This document shows, one piece after another, positions 1-5,870 of a stretch of DNA of 15,907 bases; position 1 is the stretch's first letter, and each line of letters opens with the position of its first letter. The notes beneath the pieces were generated by a model that saw nothing but the letters and a program-made list of their open reading frames with translations, made no database searches and was not told the DNA's origin. Source of the DNA: Chloroflexota bacterium (GTDB taxonomy: Bacteria; Chloroflexota; Chloroflexia; Thermomicrobiales; UBA6265); NCBI GenBank assembly GCA_023423795.1, contig JAFAEX010000172.1:1-15907 (forward strand), in the 5' to 3' direction. The position numbers and the translations under genes were made by a program.

Positions 1-740
1 CCGAGCAGCAACGAATACGGCACGCCGATGAAGAACAGGATCACGGTGGCCGAGATGCCCTGGAACGTCAGCGAGATCAGCAAGCCGCCAAGGTAGCGCG
101 ACAACGAGTCGCCGGCGTTGGTCCAGAGTTCGTCGGCGTCGTCGCGGTAAACCAGCGGCAGCGCCCGCAGCATGCTGTCCTTGAACCGCTTCGAGTCGGC
201 CAGCAGGTAGACCGCCACGAAGACGACCCCGAACAGCGTCAGCACCAACCCCAGCAACCCGGTCAGGGCGTCGAGCACGCTGCGCAGCAGCGTCTGCCCG
301 AGCGATTGCGCCTGCGAGAGGACCTCCCCCTGCACCTGCTGGATGGTTTGCTCCGGCGAATCCTCCAGCAACCCGCGCTCGGCCAGCAGTTCGACGACCT
401 GCCGCAGTTGCTGGTTGGCGAAGTTCGCGTAGGTCGGGGCGTCCTGCACCAGCGCGGTCAACTGGGCGATGGCCAGCGGCACCAGCACCAGCACCGCGAC
501 CGTCATGGCCACGACCAGCAGCACGAGCACGAGCACGATCGCCAGCCCGCGGGGCAGCACCTTCGACAGCAGCCGCACCGGGAACGACAGGATCAGCGCC
601 AGCGCCGCTCCGGAGAGCGCCAATTGCGGCACCGTCGGCACCCGCCAGCACAGCCACACCACCGCCAGCAGCAGTCCCGCCAGCAGGACGCTGCGGGTGC
701 GCGACGAAATCGGGATTGGGGTGGGCGCGCCGACGGGCAT
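1..740 (-). CDS. AI-2E family transporter (PerM/TqsA/UPF0118-like), partial, C-terminus beyond window
   Basis: I translated this from the minus strand; it runs off the left edge, so only about 246 N-terminal residues are present of a family that is usually 340-400 residues long. A short cytoplasmic N-terminus (MPVGAPTPIPISSRTRS) is followed by paired hydrophobic helices around residues 18-55 and 65-95. A soluble segment rich in Gln, Glu and Leu follows (about 100-150), then further membrane helices (about 155-185 and 215-246). This helix pair, soluble loop, helix order, with a late segment containing SRYLGGLLISLTFQG, is typical of the AI-2E exporter family. Members export small molecules (autoinducer-2 in E. 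coli TqsA) or ions; the substrate here cannot be told. The ATG at 740 is the first possible start, because an in-frame TGA lies three codons upstream. It is on the same strand as the secreted protein upstream but 184 bp away, so co-transcription is only possible. Confidence 0.88.
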   Translation of the reverse strand, partial: MPVGAPTPIPISSRTRSVLLAGLLLAVVWLCWRVPTVPQLALSGAALALILSFPVRLLSKVLPRGLAIVLVLVLLVVAMTVAVLVLVPLAIAQLTALVQDAPTYANFANQQLRQVVELLAERGLLEDSPEQTIQQVQGEVLSQAQSLGQTLLRSVLDALTGLLGLVLTLFGVVFVAVYLLADSKRFKDSMLRALPLVYRDDADELWTNAGDSLSRYLGGLLISLTFQGISATVILFFIGVPYSLLL

Positions 741-924
741 CGCGATTCAGTCCGCTATCCGCGCAACGGATGCGCCACCGGGCAGGGAGCCGACGGCGGC
801 CAGGAACGGGCTCCACCGGCCGACCGCTCGACCGGCCAGCGTGGCGTTCGGGAAGGCGCGGCGCTCGCGGCCCAAGGGAGGAGCCGGCACGGCTTCGCGT
901 TCACCGCCGGTCGCCGGGACGGCC

Positions 925-1686
925 TCATTCGGCGGGCTCGGCCAGCACGTCGGTCGGCACCGGCAGATCCGGGTCCGGCTGGACGGCTTCGGCGTCCGTC
1001 GCGACGGTCTCGTCGGCCGGTGCGGCGTCGGCCGGGGCCTCCCCTTCGGCGGCGGGCTCCGCCTCGGCCGCGTCGGCTGCCGGGGCCGCCGGGCGCAGGG
1101 CCAGCACCAGCACGCCGCCCGCACCGCCCTCGTCGCGGGAGATGAAGGTCGCCGTGCCGTAGTACCCGCCATAGGGGCCGCCGCTGCCGGAGACCTGCAT
1201 CACCAGGGTGGCCGGGCGCGCGCCCTCGACGTCGTCGAGCCACGTCCAGCGCTCGGGGATGTCGCCCTCGCTGCGGGCGTAGGTGTCGAAGCGGGTTTCT
1301 CCGAGGGTGATCACCGGCGTTCCCTCGTCGGGGAAATCGGCCCGCCCGATGGCCGCCGCGCCCTGCTGCGGCCCGGCCACCAGCGCGGCATCCACCGCGA
1401 TCGGCACCACGTTGATGAACTCGCCGGACGGGTCGTTGGCGTACCACGTCACCAGCGTCACCACGTCGGTCGTGGCGTCCACCGCCGGCGCGGCCGGATC
1501 GGGCGCAACCGCCGTCGGCTCCGCGGCCGGTTCGGGCGCGGGCGTGGCGGCGGGCGCGACCGCCGTCGGCGCGGGCGCCGGGGTGCCCGCCTGCCGGCTG
1601 ACCTCCGCCAGCGCCGGGCCGCTGCCGAAGATGCCGGCGAGGAGCGCGAATCCGAGACCGCACGTTGCGAAGACGGGTAAGCGCAT
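925..1686 (-). CDS. Ala/Pro-rich secreted protein of unknown function
   Basis: A 253-residue protein begins at ATG 1686, seven bases after a perfect AAGGAGGA ribosome site (1694-1701 in plus coordinates). A longer in-frame opening to 1929 is rejected because it runs into the SDR gene and lacks this site. Residues 1-27 look like a signal peptide (MRLPVFATCGLGFALLAGIF, cleavage probably after ALA). Residues 30-72 are a Pro/Ala/Thr-rich linker with repeated TAVAP. Residues 73-198 form a compact, Gly-rich predicted beta domain containing WYAND, the stretch ERWTWLDDVEGARPATLVMQ and GPYGGYYGTATFIS. The tail (199-253) is acidic and Ala-rich, hence probably disordered. I do not recognise the central domain. 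The architecture is that of an exported, surface-exposed protein. The gene is divergent from the SDR gene. Confidence 0.8.
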   Translation of the reverse strand: MRLPVFATCGLGFALLAGIFGSGPALAEVSRQAGTPAPAPTAVAPAATPAPEPAAEPTAVAPDPAAPAVDATTDVVTLVTWYANDPSGEFINVVPIAVDAALVAGPQQGAAAIGRADFPDEGTPVITLGETRFDTYARSEGDIPERWTWLDDVEGARPATLVMQVSGSGGPYGGYYGTATFISRDEGGAGGVLVLALRPAAPAADAAEAEPAAEGEAPADAAPADETVATDAEAVQPDPDLPVPTDVLAEPAE

Positions 1687-1726
1687 CCCCCGATCCTCCT
1701 TCTGCCCGGCGGAGGGCGTTCGCCTA

Positions 1727-1755
1727 ACCTTGCACGACGCTTCGGTCATGGTCAA
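1727..1755 (-). promoter_or_regulatory. Candidate sigma-70-type promoter for the secreted-protein gene
   Basis: Reading the minus strand, TTGACC (1750-1755) is followed after 17 bases by CAAGGT (1727-1732), about 40 bases before the ATG at 1686. The -35 box is good; the -10 box keeps only the A at position 2 and the T at position 6. It sits in the 133-bp divergent gap shared with the SDR gene. On the plus strand the same stretch has a weaker TTGCAC (1730-1735) that might serve the SDR gene. This is inference from spacing only. Confidence 0.35.
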
Positions 1756-1819
1756 GCATGGAACGTTGCGCCATTGGGCGGAAAAACGGGACCAAAAGGA
1801 ACCGGGAAGGGCGGGCAAC

Positions 1820-2602
1820 ATGGCGAGCGGAGAACTCGTGGGACGCGTCGCGCTGGTCACCGGGGCGACCCGGCTCAACGGCATCGGGGCGGCTGCCTGC
1901 CGGGCGCTGGCCGCGCGCGGCGCGGACATCGCCTTCAGCCACTGGTCGGCCTACGACGACGGCTTCCCCTGGGCGCCGGAGGCGGACGAACCGGTGCGGC
2001 TGCGCGACGGCCTCCGCGCCGCCGGGGTGCGCGCCGAGTCTTTCGCGATCGACCTGTCCGACCCGGCGGGACCGGAGCGCCTGCTGGCGGAGGCGACGGC
2101 GCGCCTCGGCCCGCTCACGATCCTCGTCAACAACGCCGCCTATTCCACGAACGACGGCTGGGAGGCGCTCGACGCGGCGACGCTAGACGCCCACTACGCG
2201 GTGAACCTGCGCGCCACCGCCCTACTCTCCGTCGGGTTTCTCCACCGCTTCGAGGGCGGCAGTGGCGGCCGCATCATCAACATGAGCAGCGGGCAGGGGC
2301 GCGGCCCGATGCCGAACGAACTCGCCTACGCTGCCTCCAAGGGCGCGATCGAGGCCTTCACCACCAGCCTTTCGCCGGCGGCGGCGGAACGCGGCGTGAC
2401 GGTCAACGCGGTCAACCCCGGCCCGACCGACACTGGCTGGATCGACGCCGACCTCGCCGCGGCGCTGCTGCCCAAGTTCCCGTTCGGCCGCATCGGCGCG
2501 CCGGAAGACGCCGCCCGCCTGATCGCCTGGCTCGCCACCGACGACGCCGCGTGGGTGACCGGTCAGGTGATCAACTCCGAAGGCGGGTTCGTCCGGCAAT
2601 AG
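1820..2602 (+). CDS. Short-chain dehydrogenase/reductase (classical SDR, FabG-like)
   Basis: This 260-residue protein has the length and motif order of a classical SDR, an NAD(P)H-dependent oxidoreductase acting on a carbonyl or hydroxyl group in the cytoplasm. The nucleotide-binding turn is TGATRLNGIG (14-23), two residues longer than the usual TGxxxGxG. The same insertion occurs in a FabG-like SDR subgroup known from Firmicutes. NNAA is at 104-107, and the catalytic residues are Ser157, Tyr170 and Lys174 (YAASK), with the expected 13-residue Ser-Tyr spacing. PGPTDTGW (200-207) matches the usual PG motif after beta strand 6. An Asp ends beta strand 3 (IDLSD), as expected for adenine contact. 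The start was chosen at ATG 1820 because GGAAGG lies nine bases upstream and the homologous core begins at VGRVALVTG. The specific substrate cannot be inferred; annotation as 3-oxoacyl-ACP reductase would be too strong. Confidence 0.9.
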   Translation: MASGELVGRVALVTGATRLNGIGAAACRALAARGADIAFSHWSAYDDGFPWAPEADEPVRLRDGLRAAGVRAESFAIDLSDPAGPERLLAEATARLGPLTILVNNAAYSTNDGWEALDAATLDAHYAVNLRATALLSVGFLHRFEGGSGGRIINMSSGQGRGPMPNELAYAASKGAIEAFTTSLSPAAAERGVTVNAVNPGPTDTGWIDADLAAALLPKFPFGRIGAPEDAARLIAWLATDDAAWVTGQVINSEGGFVRQ

Positions 2603-2607
2603 CCGCG

Positions 2608-2642
2608 GCCGGGGTGCGCGACACGTCGCCGCACACCCCGGC
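2608..2642 (+). terminator. Hairpin downstream of the SDR gene
   Basis: GCCGGGGTG (2608-2616) pairs perfectly with CACCCCGGC (2634-2642) five bases after the SDR stop codon. There is no T-tract after it, so it may be a weak or Rho-assisted terminator or a 3' end stabiliser. Confidence 0.45.
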
Positions 2643-2705
2643 GGCAATCTCCCCCTACCCCAGGCGGCGTGGCTCGACCCGATCCGGCGCCAATCCCGCC
2701 CGCCG

Positions 2706-2966
2706 TTTGTTCGGTATTTATTCGGCGTTTATTCGCCATTTATTCGGTCGCGGAACCCCGCGAACGTACGCTTGTTTTCGCCCGAATCGGCATTTCTTCG
2801 CACCCCCTCCCAGCCACAGCACCCGGACCCCCCTTCCGGGCGCGCCCGCGCCGCTTGCGCCCGCGTGGGTGGCCGGGGGTCGCCGAAGAAATCCGATTTC
2901 CGCATGGGTACGGGAAAACCAGCACCGAATAAATGGCGAATAAACACCGAACAAATACCGAAAAAA
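2706..2966. repeat. 261-bp imperfect palindrome with 43-bp terminal inverted repeats made of phased 11-bp units (MITE-like)
   Basis: The left arm (2706-2748) and the right arm (2924-2966) are inverted copies that match at 40 of 43 positions. Each arm holds four TTTNTTCGG-type units at an exact 11-bp period; in the left arm they start at 2706, 2717, 2728 and 2739. The arms are far more AT-rich than the surroundings. The symmetry continues inward more weakly: AATCGG(C)ATTTCTTCG at 2785-2800 is mirrored by CCGAAGAAATCCGATT at 2883-2898. The centre (about 2805-2880) is GC-rich. There is no transposase, and short open frames inside read the repeat on both strands and are not credible genes. A non-autonomous mobile element (MITE) is the simplest reading; an arrayed protein-binding site is an alternative. 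No clear flanking target duplication was seen. Confidence 0.7.
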
Positions 2967-3059
2967 CCAGCGCGGATGCGCCGTCGGCCCGCTCACCGAC
3001 GATGAGGGGACGCCCGGGGTTGATGGCGGATCCCTGCACGATGCGGATGCCCGGCGCCT

Positions 3060-3211
3060 GGCGGGCGCGATGGTGGCGGTCGCCGAACGACGCCGGACCC
3101 ACCCGTCGTCAGTCCCGGAGGGACGTCGTTCCCGCCGCCCGGGACATCCAATCCCGGGCGCGCATCGCCGGCGGCCGCATCAATTTGGCAACCGCCACCA
3201 TCGCACCCGCC
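3060..3211. repeat. Inverted repeat with central hairpin, carrying copies of a dispersed 28-bp repeat
   Basis: Positions 3060-3084 and 3187-3211 are inverted copies matching at 23 of 25 bases. Near the centre is a perfect 9-bp hairpin, CGCCCGGGA (3136-3144) with TCCCGGGCG (3152-3160) and a 7-base loop. The right arm overlaps a 28-bp unit (3173-3200, minus orientation) that matches 24 of 28 bases with 10985-11012 in the other large intergenic region; its core reads GGCGGTTGCCAAAT. A more diverged copy starts at 3071. No open frame here looks like a gene. The structure could be a REP/BIME-like intergenic repeat, or a long structured 5' leader of the downstream sugar cluster if transcription starts upstream. 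Confidence 0.6.
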
Positions 3212-3217
3212 ATCGAC

Positions 3218-3245
3218 TTGGCACGCCGATTGCATAGACAAGATT
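3218..3245 (+). promoter_or_regulatory. Candidate promoter of the glycosyltransferase-glf cluster
   Basis: TTGGCA (3218-3223) and AAGATT (3240-3245) are separated by 16 bases. The -10 box matches the consensus at only three of six positions, including the critical A and T. Transcription from here would give a leader of roughly 145 bases before the start codon at 3396. The -35 box lies just outside the repeat, which itself contains another TTTGGCA. Confidence 0.35.
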
Positions 3246-3395
3246 CGCCCACGCGACGTTCGCTCGCCGACCGTCGCCCGGCGCATGCGTCAAGCCTCAT
3301 CCGACGACCCGTTCGATCCGAGCGCCGCCCGTCGCGGGCAGGCGCCGGTCGCGCGTCGTCGCGCGGCGACCCCGGTTGGCGAAAGGACGTCCCCG

Positions 3396-4604
3396 ATGCT
3401 CCTCTGCTTTTCTCACCTCCGGTGGGATTTCGTGTGGCAGCGGCCGCAGCACCTCATGGCGAGATTCGCACAACGAATGCCCGTGTACGTCGTCGAAGAA
3501 CCGGTTTTCGAGGGGAACACCGAAACGCTGCGCGTGCGCGATGCCGGCGCGGTCACCGTGCTGACCCCCGTCCTGCCGGCCGGGCTCGACGTGCCGGGCG
3601 GGTTCAACCGCCGCGCCAATCGGGTCATCCGGGAACTGCTCGCTCCCGTCATCTGCGGGCTGCTGGCGCAGGGCGAAGGCCCGCTCGTGACCTGGTACTA
3701 CACGCCGATGGCCCTCGGCGCCGCGCCGTCCGGGATCGAGCCCGACCTCGTCGTCTTCGACGCGATGGACGAACTGTCGGCCTTCCGCTTCGCCCCGCCG
3801 GAACTGGTCGAGCGAGAAGCCGCGCTCATGCACCGGGCCGACCTCGTCTTCACCGGCGGGCCGTCGCTCTACCGCTCCCGCAAGGACCGCCACCCCGCCG
3901 TCCACTGCTTCCCGTCCGGCGTCGAAGCCGACCATTTCGCGCAGGCCCGTACCGCTCTCGCGCCGCCGGCCGACCTCGCCGGGCGCGCGGGGCCGGTGCT
4001 CGGGTTCTACGGCGTGCTCGACGAGCGGGTGGACATGGACCTGCTGGCGGGCATCGCCGACCTGCGGCCGGAGTGGACGCTCGCCCTCGTCGGACCCACC
4101 GCCAAGATCGACCCGGAGGACCTGCCGCAACGCCCGAACATCCTCTGGTACGGCAAGCAGGACTACGCCGACCTGCCGCGCTTCCTCGCCGGCTTCGACG
4201 TGGCGCTGCTCCCCTTCGCCCGCAACGAGGCCACCCGCTTCATCTCGCCGACGAAGACGCTCGAATACCTCGCCGGCGGCAAGCCGATCGTCTCCACGCC
4301 GATCGTGGACGTGGTGGATCTCTACGGCGAGGTCGTCTCCTTCGGCGAAACGGCGGAGGAGTTCGTGCGCGCCGCCGACGACCTGCTGCACGAGCCGGCT
4401 GCCGTGCGCGACCTGCGGCTCGCCCGGGCCGAGACCATCCTCGCCCGCCACGGCTGGGACGCGATCGCCGCCCAGATGCAGGACCTGATGGACCTCGCCC
4501 TGGCGCGGCGGGCGCCGCTGCCGCTGGTGGCCGTGGCCGCCGCCGCGCGGGACGACGCCGGCCTCCGCTTCGGCTCGCCGGCCGTCGTGACGGGAGCGGC
4601 GTGA
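3396..4604 (+). CDS. GT-B fold glycosyltransferase (GT4-like)
   Basis: This 402-residue protein starts with MLLCFSHLRWDFVWQRPQHL, the N-terminal signature of bacterial glycosyltransferases that lie next to glf. The ATG at 3396 follows AAAGGA by eight bases; an earlier in-frame ATG at 3285 would add 37 Arg-rich residues with no family resemblance. Residues 1-190 form the acceptor-side Rossmann domain. Residues 200-370 form the donor-side domain, with GFYGVLDERVD (203-213), a WYGKQDYADLPRFLAGFDVALLPF region (251-274) and the nucleotide-sugar motif SPTKTLEYLAGGKPIVST (284-301), whose Glu290 is the expected donor-ribose contact. A C-terminal Ala/Arg-rich tail follows. It probably moves a sugar from an activated donor onto a surface glycan or lipid at the inner membrane face. 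Adjacency to glf makes UDP-galactofuranose a plausible donor, but this is inference. Its stop overlaps the glf start (TGATG), indicating translational coupling. Confidence 0.88.
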   Translation: MLLCFSHLRWDFVWQRPQHLMARFAQRMPVYVVEEPVFEGNTETLRVRDAGAVTVLTPVLPAGLDVPGGFNRRANRVIRELLAPVICGLLAQGEGPLVTWYYTPMALGAAPSGIEPDLVVFDAMDELSAFRFAPPELVEREAALMHRADLVFTGGPSLYRSRKDRHPAVHCFPSGVEADHFAQARTALAPPADLAGRAGPVLGFYGVLDERVDMDLLAGIADLRPEWTLALVGPTAKIDPEDLPQRPNILWYGKQDYADLPRFLAGFDVALLPFARNEATRFISPTKTLEYLAGGKPIVSTPIVDVVDLYGEVVSFGETAEEFVRAADDLLHEPAAVRDLRLARAETILARHGWDAIAAQMQDLMDLALARRAPLPLVAVAAAARDDAGLRFGSPAVVTGAA

Positions 4605-5719
4605 TGTTCGACGCGGTCGTCGTCGGGGCCGGGTTCGCCGGCAGCGTGCTAGCCGAGCGGCTGGCCACGCAGGACGGGATGCGCGTGCTCGTCGTCGAGC
4701 GGCGGCGGCACGTGGCCGGCAACGCCTTCGACGAGGCGGACGCGACCGGGCTGCTGGTCCACCGCTACGGCCCGCACATCTTCCACACCAACTCGCCCGA
4801 GGTCTTCGCCTACCTGTCGAACTTCACCGGGTGGCGGCCCTACCAGCACCGGGTGCTGGCCAGCGTGGACGGCCAACTGGTGCCGATCCCGATCAACCTC
4901 GACACCGTCAACCGGCTCTACGGGCTGAACCTTTCCGGCCCGGAACTGGCCGACTGGTTCGCCCGCATCGCCGAGCCGCGCGACCGCATCCTCACCAGCG
5001 AAGACGCGGTCGTCTCCAAGGTCGGCCGCGAGTTGTACGAGAAGTTCTTCCGGGGCTATACCCGCAAGCAGTGGGGCCTCGACCCGAGCGAACTCGACGC
5101 GCAGGTGGCGGCGCGCATCCCCACCCGCACCAACCGCGACGACCGCTACTTCGCCGACCGCTACCAGGCGATGCCGGCCCACGGCTACGCCCGCATGTTC
5201 GAGCGGATGCTGGACCACCCGCGCATTTCGGTCATGCTCGGCGCGGACTGGCGGGAGATCGCGCCGCTGTTCGGGGACCGGCCGCCGCTGCTCGTCTGGA
5301 CCGGGCCGATCGACGAGTACTTCGGCCGCGTCCACGGCCCGCTGCCCTACCGCTCGCTGGAGTTCCGGTTCGAAACGCTCGACCGCGAATGGGCGCAACC
5401 GGTCGGCACCGTCAACTACCCCAACGAGTACGACTACACCCGCGTCACCGAGTTCAAGCACCTCACCGGGCAGCAGCACCCGAAGACCACCGTGGTCTAC
5501 GAGTACCCCCGCGCCGAGGGCGACCCCTACTACCCCATCCCGCGGCCGGAAAACCGCGACCTGTACAAGCGCTACCAGGCGATGGCGGCCGAGGAGGCCG
5601 GCGTCGTCTTCGTCGGCCGGCTCGCCACCTACCAGTACTACAACATGGACCAGGTGGTGGCGCAGGCGCTCGCCGCCCACGAAAAACTGTCGGCGGCCCG
5701 CCGCCTGGTGGCCGCCTGA
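4604..5719 (+). CDS. glf: UDP-galactopyranose mutase
   Basis: This 371-residue flavoenzyme interconverts UDP-galactopyranose and UDP-galactofuranose, the donor for galactofuranose in bacterial surface glycans. The FAD-binding Rossmann motif is VVVGAGFAGSVLAERL (5-20), followed by the acidic end of beta strand 2 (VVERR) and HVAGNAFDE (37-44). RYGPHIFHT (54-62) is the classical Glf signature. KQWG (155-158) supplies the conserved active-site Trp157, IPTR (172-175) the conserved Arg175, and YTRVTEFKH (278-286) the second conserved Arg280. The C-terminal FVGRLATYQYYNMDQV (336-351) closes the FAD site. Length and all landmark residues are normal, so it should be active. The ATG overlaps the last base of the upstream glycosyltransferase stop codon, so the two are one operon. 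The GH1/RmlD fusion follows after 151 bp. Confidence 0.96.
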   Translation: MFDAVVVGAGFAGSVLAERLATQDGMRVLVVERRRHVAGNAFDEADATGLLVHRYGPHIFHTNSPEVFAYLSNFTGWRPYQHRVLASVDGQLVPIPINLDTVNRLYGLNLSGPELADWFARIAEPRDRILTSEDAVVSKVGRELYEKFFRGYTRKQWGLDPSELDAQVAARIPTRTNRDDRYFADRYQAMPAHGYARMFERMLDHPRISVMLGADWREIAPLFGDRPPLLVWTGPIDEYFGRVHGPLPYRSLEFRFETLDREWAQPVGTVNYPNEYDYTRVTEFKHLTGQQHPKTTVVYEYPRAEGDPYYPIPRPENRDLYKRYQAMAAEEAGVVFVGRLATYQYYNMDQVVAQALAAHEKLSAARRLVAA

Positions 5720-5870
5720 CCGGGCTCCCGATGGCCGCCCGCCCGCCGCTCCCGATCACTCCCAGCCGCCGCCCCGCGAGGCGCAGCCGTCCCTCCCCGG
5801 CCGCGCCGCTCCGCCGCCGGTCCCCCGCCGGCAGCGGACGCGGGGCGGCGGCGCGCTCCGGAGACCCCGC

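Noticed and set aside
755..1680. Long plus- and minus-strand open frames overlapping the secreted protein gene.
   Set aside because: Arg- or Gly-rich shadow frames without ribosome sites; only the frame from ATG 1686 has a signal peptide and a perfect Shine-Dalgarno site.
2706..2748. Possible CRISPR-like array because of regular repeats.
   Set aside because: The units are only about 9 bp with a period of 11 bp, there are no spacers, and no cas genes are nearby.
2669..2996. Several small open frames on both strands with FGIYS/FIRHLFG-like peptides.
   Set aside because: They read the phased repeat units of the palindrome on both strands; the similar peptides come from DNA repetition and not from a gene.
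3285..3395. Upstream ATG extension of the glycosyltransferase.
   Set aside because: No ribosome site and no family resemblance in the added 37 residues; ATG 3396 has AAAGGA at good spacing.
2933..4603. A long plus-strand open frame reading into glf from 2933.
   Set aside because: Before 4604 the translation is Arg/Ala/Pro-rich and overlaps the glycosyltransferase in another frame; the Glf family start MFDAVVVGAG lies at 4604. The upstream part is a high-GC frame artefact.
5720..5870. Possible small gene between glf and the fusion gene.
   Set aside because: The ATG at 5731 is out of frame with the fusion gene and opens a Pro/Arg-rich frame with no ribosome site or recognisable product.
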